Positions 24,979-32,890 of a DNA stretch of 35,224 bases are shown one piece after another. This stretch comes from Nocardia lijiangensis NBRC 108240. Its GTDB lineage: Bacteria > Actinomycetota > Actinomycetes > Mycobacteriales > Mycobacteriaceae. Location: assembly GCF_001613045.1 (NCBI RefSeq), contig NZ_BDBP01000103.1, forward strand, positions 1-35,224. The letters run 5' to 3'. The position numbers and the translations under genes were made by a program. Each line of letters begins with the position of its first letter. Position 1 is the first letter of the stretch. The notes beneath the pieces were generated by a model. It ran no database searches. It was not told the origin of the DNA and was given only the letters and a program-made list of their open reading frames with translations.

Positions 24979-25986
24979 GTGGATGCGGTCGCCAGTCTGC
25001 TCGAAGGTCCACGCGCCAGGGGCGCGTTCCTGATGTGTTCACTGCTCGATCCACCGTGGTCGTTGCGCATCCAGGACGAAGCGCCGCTCACCGTGCTGTC
25101 GATGATCCGCGGCACCGCCTGGATCGTCCCAGACCGGCCCGCGCCCGGCGCGAAGTCGAATTCGCAAGAGGCGAGCAGGATTTCGTCCACCAGCGAACCG
25201 CGCCAGCTGAATGCGGGCGACGTCGCCATCTTCCGCGGCCCGCACCCCTACACCGTCGCCGACGACCCGGCGACGCCGCCGCAGATCATCATTCACCCCG
25301 GCCAGGTCACCAAGACTCCCGACGGTGAAATCCTCTGCGAGACATTGAGTCTCGGCGTCCGGCAATGGGGCACCGACCCGGAGGGCGCCACCATGATGGT
25401 CACCGGGACCTACGAGTCCGCGGGCGCCGCGAGCCAACGCCTGCTGCGCGCCCTGCCGCCCATCGCGGTGCTGCCGCACGGCGATTTCGACAGCCGCCTG
25501 CTCGACATCCTCGCCGACGAGGCCACCAAGGATCAGCCCGCCCAGGGCGCGGTGCTGGACCGCCTGCTGGACCTGGTGCTGATCGCCGCGCTGCGCGCCT
25601 GGTTCGCACGCAACGACGCCCCCGCGTGGTACCACGCCTACAGCGATCCGCTGGTCGGCAAGGCCCTGCGCCTGCTCCAGCACAATCCGGCGCACGGCTG
25701 GACCGTCGCGAGCCTGGCCGAGACGGTCGGCGTATCCCGCGCCGCACTGGCCCGGCGGTTCACCGATCTGGTCGGCGAACCGCCGATGGCCTTCCTCACC
25801 GAATGGCGGCTCGCGCTCGCGGCCGACCTGCTCCAGGAATCGGACGCCACCGTCGAGGCCATCGCGCGCCAGGTCGGCTACGGTTCGGCCTTCGCGCTCA
25901 GCGCCGCCTTCAAACGGCACTTCGGGGTCAGTCCTCGCGACCACCGGCTGGGTGCGGCCCCCGCTGAGCTATCGTCGGCCGGGTGA
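24979..25986 (+). CDS. AraC-family transcriptional regulator with N-terminal cupin domain
   Basis: A 335-residue regulator. Residues 1 to about 190 form an AraC-binding-type cupin (cupin_6): DAVASLLEGPRARGAF, then LNAGDVAIFRGPHPYTVAD and LLRALPPIAVLP. The C-terminal domain has two helix-turn-helix motifs: WTVASLAETVGVSRAALARR with FTDLVGEPPMAFLTEWRL, and VEAIARQVGYGSAFALSAAF with FKRHFGVSPRDHR. Regulators of this type are often encoded divergently from an oxidoreductase they control, here the NmrA-like gene. The frame is open to a GTG at 24958, but VDAVASLLEGPRA is the conserved beginning, so I place the start at the GTG at 24979. Its stop overlaps the thioesterase start by four bases (GTGA). 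Confidence 0.92.
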   Translation: MDAVASLLEGPRARGAFLMCSLLDPPWSLRIQDEAPLTVLSMIRGTAWIVPDRPAPGAKSNSQEASRISSTSEPRQLNAGDVAIFRGPHPYTVADDPATPPQIIIHPGQVTKTPDGEILCETLSLGVRQWGTDPEGATMMVTGTYESAGAASQRLLRALPPIAVLPHGDFDSRLLDILADEATKDQPAQGAVLDRLLDLVLIAALRAWFARNDAPAWYHAYSDPLVGKALRLLQHNPAHGWTVASLAETVGVSRAALARRFTDLVGEPPMAFLTEWRLALAADLLQESDATVEAIARQVGYGSAFALSAAFKRHFGVSPRDHRLGAAPAELSSAG

Positions 25987-26405
25987 CACAGCAGTATCCC
26001 GTGCTCTGGCCGGTGCCGACCCGGTGGGCGGACAACGACCACTACGGCCACGTGAACAACGTGACGTACTACTCGTACTTCGACACGGCGGTGAACGCCT
26101 GGTTGATGCACGCGACCGGCACGGACATCAGGGATCTGCCCGCCCTCGGCGTGGTCGCGCAGACCTCCTGCCAGTACCTCGGGTCGATCAGCTTCCCCGA
26201 CCAGCTCCAGGTGGGGCTTCGCATCTCCCGGCTCGGGCGCTCCAGCATCACCTACGACCTGGCGATCTTCCGCGACGCCGACGGCTCGCTCGAGCTCGCG
26301 GCCACGGGAGTCTTCGTGCACGTCTACGTGGACTCCGAGACGCGCAAGCCGGTCGAGATCCCCGAGGTGATCCGGACCGCGGCCGCCGAACTCGTCACCG
26401 ACTGA
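25983..26405 (+). CDS. Hotdog-fold acyl-CoA thioesterase (4HBT type)
   Basis: A 140-residue single hotdog domain. The active-site segment TRWADNDHYGHVNN at residues 13-26 is the 4-hydroxybenzoyl-CoA-thioesterase/YbgC signature, with Asp19 the expected catalytic acid, followed by YYSYFDTAVNAWL on the long helix. It presumably hydrolyses a short or medium acyl-CoA as a cytoplasmic tetramer. The start is a GTG inside the AraC stop (GTGA overlap at 25983-25986), so the two are cotranscribed and coupled. The last 11 bases overlap antisense with a nucleoside-hydrolase remnant. Substrate is unknown. Confidence 0.9.
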   Translation: MTQQYPVLWPVPTRWADNDHYGHVNNVTYYSYFDTAVNAWLMHATGTDIRDLPALGVVAQTSCQYLGSISFPDQLQVGLRISRLGRSSITYDLAIFRDADGSLELAATGVFVHVYVDSETRKPVEIPEVIRTAAAELVTD

Positions 26406-26559
26406 CGGCGCCCTCGGCGATCCCGGGCGCTGCGCGCCGCCCGCCGCATTCGTCACTCGTCGCGACCAGTGCGAGCTCGGGCAGCCTGCTCGCCACCGCC
26501 ACCGCCAGCGCGATCGCGTCGACCGGGTCACCGCCGCGATCGGTGTCGATGATCAGCAC
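26395..26559 (-). pseudogene. Remnant of a nucleoside hydrolase (N-terminal about 42 residues only)
   Basis: Reading the minus strand from the GTG at 26559 gives 54 codons that begin with IIDTDRGGDPVDAIAL and continue ELALVATSDECGG. This matches the N-terminus of inosine/uridine-preferring nucleoside hydrolases, whose DTDxGxDxxDAxAL motif binds the catalytic calcium ion; actinobacterial members continue PELxLVxTSDEYGG. After DECGGRRA the similarity stops and the frame ends in TGA at 26395-26397. A normal member is about 300 residues, so more than 80 percent of the gene is gone. The second residue pair of the motif is DP-VD where PD-DD or similar is usual. It starts six bases after the SDR stop, in the same frame. 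A short functional peptide is unlikely. Confidence 0.72.
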
Positions 26560-26565
26560 GGCGGG

Positions 26566-27369
26566 CTACCCGCGCAACGCGCTCTGGAACCGGCGCATGC
26601 CCGCCAGCCAGCGGTCGTAATCGGCGCCCTTGCGGCGATACATCTCCAGCACCTCCGGGTGCGGCAGGATCAGGAACTGTTCCGCCTCGACGCCCGCGAG
26701 CACGACGTCGGCGACCTCCTCGGGCGAGAGCACCGCGCCCGCCGCGGTGACCGCTTTGATCGCGAGGGCGGCGGCCGCCTCGTCGCCGGGGATCAGATCA
26801 CCGTGCAGCAACTTGGTGTCGACGCCCATCGGGCAGACGCAGCTGACCCGAATCCCGCTGTCCCCGTAAGTAACCGAGAGCCATTCGGCGAATCCTACGG
26901 CGGCGTGTTTGGTGACAGAGTACGGCGCGGAGCCGATCTGGGTGAGCAGTCCCGCGGCCGAGGCGGTGACGACGAAGTACCCCTCGCCCCGCGCCGACCA
27001 CCCCGGGACGAGCAGGCGAGCGGCGCGAACGTGGGCCAGCACGTTCACCTCCAGCGCGGCCGACCACTGCTCGTCGGTGCTCTCCAAGCCAGGGCCGCCG
27101 CCGATGCCCGCGTTGGCGAAATACAGGTCCACCGGGCCGAATTCGGCCTCGGCCCGGTCGATCAGCGTCTGCACGACTTTCTCGTCCGAGACGTCGCCGC
27201 CCACGGAAGCAGCCTGCGTGCCAAGGGATTGCGCCACCGCCGCGGCCGATTCCGCGTCCAGGTCGGCGACCACGACTCGCGCTCCGCGCTCGACGAGACG
27301 CCGCGCGAGCGCCGCCCCGATCCCCGCGCCCGCCCCCGTGACGATCGCGACCTTGCCCGAAATCTCCAT
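26566..27369 (-). CDS. Short-chain dehydrogenase/reductase (SDR)
   Basis: A 267-residue classical SDR. The cofactor loop TGAGAGIG is at residues 11-18, the acidic residue in VVADLDAE after beta-2 favours NAD, and NAGIG is at 86-90. The catalytic serine is Ser137 in TASAAG, with Tyr150 and Lys154 in YSVTK. The C-terminal region (EVADVVLAGVEAEQFLILPHPEVLEMY, with WLAGMRRFQ) resembles the group of mycobacterial and nocardial SDRs annotated as putative short-chain oxidoreductases. It catalyses an alcohol/ketone interconversion of unknown substrate. It lies downstream of the Lrp gene on the same strand with a 63-base gap, so cotranscription is possible. The nucleoside-hydrolase remnant follows six bases after its stop. 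Confidence 0.92.
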   Translation of the reverse strand: MEISGKVAIVTGAGAGIGAALARRLVERGARVVVADLDAESAAAVAQSLGTQAASVGGDVSDEKVVQTLIDRAEAEFGPVDLYFANAGIGGGPGLESTDEQWSAALEVNVLAHVRAARLLVPGWSARGEGYFVVTASAAGLLTQIGSAPYSVTKHAAVGFAEWLSVTYGDSGIRVSCVCPMGVDTKLLHGDLIPGDEAAAALAIKAVTAAGAVLSPEEVADVVLAGVEAEQFLILPHPEVLEMYRRKGADYDRWLAGMRRFQSALRG

Positions 27370-27432
27370 GCCCGCACCCTAGCGGGCGCCACCCGCTGCG
27401 GGGTTCGTCCACAGCGGAGCGAGACGGGGAAC

Positions 27433-27927
27433 TCAGCTCGATCCGGCCAGCCGATCCAGCAGCGGCGCGGTCCGCGGACCCACCAGTTCGCGCATCACCA
27501 GCGCCATATTGGTGCGCTCCACGCCCGGAATCTTGAGGATCTGCCCGGCGATTCGATACAGGTCGTCGGCGTCCTGCGCGACGACGCGGACGGTGAGATC
27601 GGTCAGGCCGGTCATACCGCACACCTCGGTGACCTCGGGGACCTCGGCGAGTTCGTCCACCACCGAATCCAATTGGTGCTGATCGACCACCACCGCGACG
27701 AACGCGGCGAGCGGATAGCCCAGCGCCCTCGGCTGCACCCGCCGTTCGAAGCTCCCGAGCACGCCGCTGGCCTCCCATCGGGACAACCGCGCCTGCACGG
27801 TGTTGCGGGACAGGCCGAGGCGGTTGGCCAGTTCCACGCCGGTCGCCCTCGGGTTGGCGACCAGCTCCAGCAGCAGGCGCGCGTCGGTGGCATCCAACGT
27901 GGCGTCGACGGGTTCCTTACTGGACAT
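27433..27927 (-). CDS. Lrp/AsnC-family transcriptional regulator, probable regulator of the bkd operon
   Basis: A 164-residue protein with an N-terminal winged helix-turn-helix (ATGVELANRLGLSRNTVQARL, residues 28-48, then SRWEASGVLGSFERRVQP) and a C-terminal RAM/AsnC effector domain (LAAFVAVVVDQHQLDSVVDELAEVPEV, CGMTGLTDLTVRVVAQDADDLY and IPGVERTNMALVM). Lrp proteins bind amino acids and form octamers. I placed the start at the ATG at 27927; an upstream extension exists but looks non-coding. It is divergent from a 2-oxoacid dehydrogenase operon 143 bases away. In Pseudomonas, BkdR, an Lrp homologue, activates the divergent branched-chain keto acid dehydrogenase operon, so the same job is likely here. 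Confidence 0.92.
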   Translation of the reverse strand: MSSKEPVDATLDATDARLLLELVANPRATGVELANRLGLSRNTVQARLSRWEASGVLGSFERRVQPRALGYPLAAFVAVVVDQHQLDSVVDELAEVPEVTEVCGMTGLTDLTVRVVAQDADDLYRIAGQILKIPGVERTNMALVMRELVGPRTAPLLDRLAGSS

Positions 27928-27962
27928 ACAACGCAGTATGACACCACCGAGGCCGACCGATT

Positions 27963-27977
27963 TGAGCATTCTGCTCA
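27963..27977. promoter_or_regulatory. Inverted repeat between the Lrp gene and bkdA, probable Lrp-type operator
   Basis: The dyad TGAGCA-TTC-TGCTCA is perfect over six base pairs with a three-base spacer. Flanking GACCGAT to the left and ATTGGTC to the right extend the symmetry imperfectly. Fifteen-base dyads of this shape are typical Lrp/AsnC sites. It sits 36 bases upstream of the regulator start and about 94 bases upstream of bkdA, suitable for autoregulation and operon control. Confidence 0.6.
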
Positions 27978-28070
27978 TTGGTCTATCGGCCACTTGCGCA
28001 GACCGCTTTATCGTGGATGCTGTGATATAGGGCACAGCGATGCTCGGCGCAGGATAGGAGGCGAGCAGTC

Positions 28071-29183
28071 ATGGCGGAGAAGCCCACATACCCGGTGCAG
28101 TTGATCCAGCCCGACGGCCGCCGAGTCCTCGATCGCCAGCACGCCGCCCTCGTCGCCGACGTCGGACCGGACCAGGTGCGCGCGCTCTACGAGGACATGG
28201 TGGTGGCCCGGCGCATCGACGTCGAGGCGACGGCGTTGCAGCGCCAAGGCCAATTGGGACTGTGGCCGCCGCTGCTCGGGCAGGAGGCCGCCCAGGTCGG
28301 CTCGGCGCGCGCCCTGCATCCCGACGACTACGTGTTCTGCAGCTACCGCGAAGCCGCCGTCGCCTACTGCCGCGGCGTCCGGCCCGCCGAACTCACCCGG
28401 CTGTGGCGCGGTGTGGCGCACTACTGCTGGGACCCCGGCGCGGTGAACATGACCAACCCGAACATCGTGGTCGGGTCGCAGGGTCTGCACGCCACCGGCT
28501 ACGCCTACGCCGCGCACCTGGACGGCGCCGAGATCGCCACCATCGCCTACTTCGGCGACGGCGCGACGAGTCAGGGCGACCTCGCCGAGGCGCTCGGCTT
28601 CGCCGCGAGCTGGAGCGCGCCGGTGGTCTTCTTCTGTCAGAACAACCAGTGGGCGATCAGTGCACCGGTGCGGATCCAGAGCGCGACGCCGATCGCGCGT
28701 CGCGCCTACGGCTACGGCATGCCCGGCGTGCAGGTCGACGGCAACGACGTGCTCGCCGTGCTCGCGGTGACCAGGCAGGCGGTGGCGCGAGCGCGTTCGG
28801 GCGGCGGGCCGTCCTTCATCGAGGCGCTCACCTACCGGATGGGCCCGCACACCACCGCCGACGACCCGACCAGGTACCGCGCCGCGGCCGAGACCGAGGA
28901 GTGGAAGCGCCGCGATCCGATCGACCGGGTGCGCAGGCTGCTGGAACGGGAGGGCCTGCTCGACGAGGACTGGGAACGGCAGGTCGCCGCCCACGCCGAC
29001 GACGTCGCACGGCAGGTGCGCACCGCGACCATCGAGATGCCCGATCCGGCACCGATGGAGCTGTTCGACCACGTCTACGCGACACCGCACCCGCTGCTCG
29101 ACGAACAGCGGCGGGAGTACGCGGAGTACCTGACCGGCGATCCCGGTGCGTCCTCCGCGCGACCGGAAGGAGTACGCCCATGA
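28071..29183 (+). CDS. bkdA: 2-oxoacid dehydrogenase E1 component, alpha subunit (branched-chain type)
   Basis: A 370-residue thiamine-diphosphate-dependent subunit that decarboxylates a 2-oxo acid, probably the keto acids of valine, leucine and isoleucine. The TPP-binding motif starts at GDGATSQGD (162-170) and ends at the NN pair (191-192, QNNQWAIS). The phosphorylation-loop-like region YRMGPHTTADDPTRYR is typical of BCKDH/PDH E1-alpha. The N-terminus (YPVQLIQPDG) and overall layout resemble M. tuberculosis BkdA, formerly PdhA. The ATG at 28071 has AGGAGG nine bases upstream. The stop overlaps bkdB by four bases (ATGA). It is the first gene of the operon divergent from the Lrp regulator. 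A pyruvate-specific enzyme cannot be fully excluded from sequence. Confidence 0.92.
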   Translation: MAEKPTYPVQLIQPDGRRVLDRQHAALVADVGPDQVRALYEDMVVARRIDVEATALQRQGQLGLWPPLLGQEAAQVGSARALHPDDYVFCSYREAAVAYCRGVRPAELTRLWRGVAHYCWDPGAVNMTNPNIVVGSQGLHATGYAYAAHLDGAEIATIAYFGDGATSQGDLAEALGFAASWSAPVVFFCQNNQWAISAPVRIQSATPIARRAYGYGMPGVQVDGNDVLAVLAVTRQAVARARSGGGPSFIEALTYRMGPHTTADDPTRYRAAAETEEWKRRDPIDRVRRLLEREGLLDEDWERQVAAHADDVARQVRTATIEMPDPAPMELFDHVYATPHPLLDEQRREYAEYLTGDPGASSARPEGVRP

Positions 29184-30154
29184 TCACCACCTTCGCCAAC
29201 GCGCTGAACACCGGTCTGCGCCGGGCGCTGGAGGACGATCCCAAGGTCGTGCTCATGGGCGAGGACATCGGCAAGCTCGGCGGCGTCTTCCGGGTGACCG
29301 ACACGCTGCAGAAGGACTTCGGCGACAACCGCGTGGTGGACACCCCGCTGGCCGAATCCGGCATCGTCGGAACGGCTTTCGGCATGGCGCTGCGCGGGTA
29401 TCGCCCGGTCTGCGAGATCCAGTTCGACGGTTTCGTCTATCCGGCGTTCGACCAGATCGTCTCGCAGGTCGCCAAGATCCACTACCGCACCAAGGGAAAG
29501 GTGATCGCGCCCATCACGATTCGCATTCCGTTCGGCGGCGGCATCGGATCGGTGGAGCATCATTCCGAATCGCCGGAGGTGTATTTCGCGCACACCGCCG
29601 GGCTGCGGGTGGTGTCGCCGAGCAATCCCGCCGACGCGTATCACCTGGTGCGCCAAGCGATCGCGCTGGACGATCCGGTCATCTTCTTCGAGCCCAAGCG
29701 GCGCTACTGGGACAGGGCCGACGTCGATTTCGACGCACCGCCGGAGCTGCCGATGAATCGGGCACGGGTCTGCGTCACCGGCGAGGACGCCACCGTCGTC
29801 GCGTACGGCGGCACCGTCGCCACGGCGCTGACGGCCGCGAAAATCGCCGCCGAGGAAGGGCATTCGCTCGAGGTCATCGATCTGCGCAGCCTCGCGCCGA
29901 TCGATTTCGACACCGTCGAGGCGTCGGTCGGCAAGACCGGCAGGCTGGTCGTGGTGCACGAGGCTCCCGTCTTCGCGGGGCTCGGCGCGGAGATCGCGGC
30001 CCGGATCACCGAACGTTGCTTCTACCACCTGGAGTCGCCGGTCCTGCGCGTCGGCGGGTTCGACATCCCCTACCCCCCGGCTAAGCTCGAGAAGCACCAC
30101 CTGCCCGACGCCGATCGCATCCTCGCCGCGGTCGACCGTTCGCTCGCCGCCTGA
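29180..30154 (+). CDS. bkdB: 2-oxoacid dehydrogenase E1 component, beta subunit
   Basis: A 324-residue transketolase-like subunit that forms the alpha2-beta2 E1 with the preceding gene. Evidence: VVLMGEDIGKLGGVFRVT, VDTPLAESGIVGTAFGMALRG, the region RIPFGGGIGSVEHHSESPE with the conserved His pair, and the C-terminal transketolase domain (EVIDLRSLAPIDFDTVEASV) ending in FDIPYPPAKLEKHHLPD, which is characteristic of E1-beta. The true start is the ATG at 29180, inside the bkdA stop region with GGAAGGAG upstream; the frame is open far upstream, but that part is an out-of-frame shadow of bkdA. The length is standard. E2 follows after 29 bases. Confidence 0.93.
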   Translation: MITTFANALNTGLRRALEDDPKVVLMGEDIGKLGGVFRVTDTLQKDFGDNRVVDTPLAESGIVGTAFGMALRGYRPVCEIQFDGFVYPAFDQIVSQVAKIHYRTKGKVIAPITIRIPFGGGIGSVEHHSESPEVYFAHTAGLRVVSPSNPADAYHLVRQAIALDDPVIFFEPKRRYWDRADVDFDAPPELPMNRARVCVTGEDATVVAYGGTVATALTAAKIAAEEGHSLEVIDLRSLAPIDFDTVEASVGKTGRLVVVHEAPVFAGLGAEIAARITERCFYHLESPVLRVGGFDIPYPPAKLEKHHLPDADRILAAVDRSLAA

Positions 30155-30183
30155 CCGCCGACCCCGATCCGAGAGGCGACCCA

Positions 30184-31515
30184 GTGGAAGACGACGGCCA
30201 CGTCCTGGAATTCCGGCTCCCGGATCTCGGAGAGGGACTCACCGAGGCCGAGGTGGTGTCGTGGTCGGTGGCCGTCGGCGACAGCGTCGAGCTGAATCAG
30301 ACGATCGCGGAGGTGGAAACCGCCAAGGCGGTGGTGGCGCTGCCGTCGCCGTTCGCGGGGCGGGTCGAGGAGCTGCTGGCCGAGCCGGGGGAGACGGTCG
30401 AGGTGGGCGCGCCGCTGATCCGAGTGCGGATCGCATCGCCCCCGCCGTCCATAGCGGTGCCCGAGTCCGCCGGGCCGCCGTCGTCAGGACCCGACACCGC
30501 GGAGGGCAACGGCCGTACATCGGTGCTCGTCGGCTACGGGCCCGAAGGCGAAGCCGAGTCGCGCAGGCGCAGGCCCGCGCCGGAGGGGCGCGCCGCGGCG
30601 ACGCCTGCCGCTCGCAAACTGGCCAAGGAGCTCGGCATCGACCTGTGGTTCGTCGCAGGTTCCGGTCCGAACGGCGCGGTCACGGTCGACGACGTGCGCG
30701 GCGCAGTGCCCGTCTCGCCGCCGCGGACTTCCGCTACTCGGACCGACACTGCGCCCGCGATGCGCACCGCACCGTCGGTGCCCGACCCGAACGCGGGCGT
30801 GATCCGCCCCTCGGTGCGCGAAGAACGCGCACCCATCACCGGCATCCGCAAGCGCACCGCGGCGGCCATGCTGGCGAGCGCGCGGACGATCCCGCAGGCC
30901 AGCGTCTTCGTCACGCTCGATTGCACCGCGTCGATGGAACTTCTCGACCATCTGCGCACCACCAAATCCTTTGCCGGGCTGACACTCACACCGCTGGCGC
31001 TGGTCGCCAAGGCGACGCTGGCCGCCATCGCGGAATTCCCCGGCGTGAACGCCTGCTGGGACGAGGCGAATCAGCAGATCGTCACCAGGCACTACGTGAA
31101 TCTCGGCATCGCCGTGGCCACCGGCCGCGGCCTGCTCGTGCCCAATCTCAAAGAGGCGCAATCGCTCAGCCTGCGCGAGTTGTGCCGTGAGATCGGCTGG
31201 CTCACCGATACCGCGCGCTCCGGCTCGGCGACACCGGCCGACCTGCGCGGCGGCACCTTCACCCTCACCAATGTCGGGGTCTTCGGCGTCGACGCCGGGG
31301 TGCCGCTGGTCAATCCCGGCGAGGCCGCGATCCTGTGTCTCGGTGCGATTCACAAGCGGCCCTGGGTGTTCCGCGACGAACTGGCCGTTCGGTGGGTGAC
31401 CACGCTCGGCGTCAGCTTCGACCACCGCATGATCGACGGTGAACTGGCCGCGCGCTTCCTCGCCACCACCGCGAGTCTCCTGGAGGACCCGCTCACCCTG
31501 CTCAGCCGGATGTAG
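30184..31515 (+). CDS. bkdC: Dihydrolipoamide acyltransferase, E2 component
   Basis: A 443-residue E2. It has one N-terminal lipoyl domain (residues 8-85; lipoylated Lys48 in ETAKA). A Pro/Ala/Ser-rich linker leads to the E3-binding domain (138-174, ATPAARKLAKELGIDL with GPNGAVTVDDV). After another linker comes the catalytic acyltransferase domain ending in SFDHRMIDG, with His414 and Asp418 as active-site residues. It transfers the acyl group from E1 to CoA and scaffolds the complex. The GTG start has GAGAGG upstream. No lipoamide dehydrogenase (E3) gene follows, so the general Lpd is presumably shared. Its last 14 bases overlap antisense with the benE-like gene. Confidence 0.93.
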   Translation: MEDDGHVLEFRLPDLGEGLTEAEVVSWSVAVGDSVELNQTIAEVETAKAVVALPSPFAGRVEELLAEPGETVEVGAPLIRVRIASPPPSIAVPESAGPPSSGPDTAEGNGRTSVLVGYGPEGEAESRRRRPAPEGRAAATPAARKLAKELGIDLWFVAGSGPNGAVTVDDVRGAVPVSPPRTSATRTDTAPAMRTAPSVPDPNAGVIRPSVREERAPITGIRKRTAAAMLASARTIPQASVFVTLDCTASMELLDHLRTTKSFAGLTLTPLALVAKATLAAIAEFPGVNACWDEANQQIVTRHYVNLGIAVATGRGLLVPNLKEAQSLSLRELCREIGWLTDTARSGSATPADLRGGTFTLTNVGVFGVDAGVPLVNPGEAAILCLGAIHKRPWVFRDELAVRWVTTLGVSFDHRMIDGELAARFLATTASLLEDPLTLLSRM

Positions 31516-32737
31516 CCGCGGCATCGGCGCGCGGGCGCAGTGCCCAGCGCACGAGCAAGCCCGCGATCAGGGCCCAGAACGCGGCGCCGATGCCGAGGAA
31601 TCCGACGCCCGACGCGGCGATGAGAAAGGTGATCACGCCCGCCTCGCGGTGCTGTTCGGAGCGCAGGGCTCCCGCCAGCGCCGCGGCCAGCGTCGCGAGC
31701 AACGCCAGCCCGGCCACCGTTTCCAGCGTGCCCTCCGGTGCGGCGGCCACCAGAGTGACCAGGGCCGCGGAGCCGAGGGCGAGCAGCAGATAGGTGACCC
31801 CCGCGGTGCAGGCCGCGATCCAGCGGCGCTTCGGATCCGGGTGCGCGGCGGGCGCGGCGGACAGGGCGGCGCTGATCGCGGCCAGGTTGACGGCGTGGCC
31901 GCCCGCGGGTGCGCCGAGGATGGTGCCGATACCGGTGACGGTCATGGCCGCGCGCCACGGCACCTGGTAGCCGAACGACCGCATCACCGCCGTGCCCGGG
32001 ATGTTCTGCGAGGCCATGGTGACGAAGTAGAGCGGGATGGCGATACCGATCATCGCCTGCCAATTCCACTGCGGCACAGCAAGTTCCACCGTCGGTGCCA
32101 TGGCGGCCAGGTCGATGTCGCGATGCTGGACCACGATGCTCACGCCCGCGCCGATGGCGGCGACGACGAACGCGGCGATCACCGCCCAGCGCTTGGCGAA
32201 GCGCTGCAGCACCAGCCACACCAGGATCACCGGGACCACCACCGCGGGACTGACCGCCACCGCCTCGACCGGCGCGAGGCACAGCGGCACCAGCACACCC
32301 GCCAGCATGGCCTGCGCGATCTCGACCGGAATCGCCGCGACCAGGTTCCCGAGCCGCTGCCACAGCCCGGTGATCACGATCAGCACGCCGGTGAGCGCGA
32401 AGGCCCCGAGCGCGGCCTGCCAGCCGCCCGCGATCGTGCCGGTGCCCGCGAGCAGCGCGGCCCCCGGCGTCGACCAGGCCAGCGTGATCGGCATCCGGTA
32501 GCGGTAGCTGAGCAGGATGATCCCGATGCCCTGGGCGACGCACACGGCGAGCAGCCCGGACGCGGCCTGGGCCGCGGTGGCGCCGACCGCGGTCAACCCG
32601 CTCAGCACCACCGCGAACGAACTGGTGAACCCGACGAGCGCCGTCACCACGCCAGCCCCGAGCGGCTGCGCGAGCCCGGCGGCGGGCGCGTCCCGCGGCG
32701 CGGGATCGAGATCGGGGAGCGCGGAAACCTTGGCCAT
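31502..32737 (-). CDS. benE: BenE-family benzoate/H+ symporter
   Basis: A membrane protein of about 411 residues with 11-12 hydrophobic helices, in the BenE/YdcO family of benzoate importers. Characteristic segments are ALVGFTSSFAVVLSGLTAVGAT, YRMPITLAWSTPGAALLAGT, VPLYFVTMASQNIPG-like LYFVTMASQNIPGTAVM, and APAGGHAVNLAAISAAL. I chose the ATG at 32737 over an upstream GTG at 32773, because MAKVSALPDLDP precedes the first helix without extra sequence. No aromatic-degradation (ben/cat) genes lie nearby, so the true substrate may differ. It converges with bkdC, the two 3' ends overlapping by 14 bases, and diverges from the sulfurtransferase gene. Confidence 0.9.
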   Translation of the reverse strand: MAKVSALPDLDPAPRDAPAAGLAQPLGAGVVTALVGFTSSFAVVLSGLTAVGATAAQAASGLLAVCVAQGIGIILLSYRYRMPITLAWSTPGAALLAGTGTIAGGWQAALGAFALTGVLIVITGLWQRLGNLVAAIPVEIAQAMLAGVLVPLCLAPVEAVAVSPAVVVPVILVWLVLQRFAKRWAVIAAFVVAAIGAGVSIVVQHRDIDLAAMAPTVELAVPQWNWQAMIGIAIPLYFVTMASQNIPGTAVMRSFGYQVPWRAAMTVTGIGTILGAPAGGHAVNLAAISAALSAAPAAHPDPKRRWIAACTAGVTYLLLALGSAALVTLVAAAPEGTLETVAGLALLATLAAALAGALRSEQHREAGVITFLIAASGVGFLGIGAAFWALIAGLLVRWALRPRADAAATSG

Positions 32738-32890
32738 TGTGCGGATACTGCCGCTGGTCAGCGGGTGTGTCACCGGCCAGTGCCGGGAAACTGGCCTGAC
32801 TTCGCCGCGGGCTGTTCGACGGACTTCGTCCGACAGCGTCCATTATGGTGAGAGGGTCGGCGCGCGAGAGAGACTGGACGAGGAGCTGGG

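Noticed and set aside
26452..27369. Possibility that the nucleoside-hydrolase remnant is a C-terminal extension of the SDR by stop read-through
   Set aside because: The SDR ends at a normal length with TAG, and the remnant has its own GTG and a recognisable N-terminus. Fusion is not a known architecture for these families.
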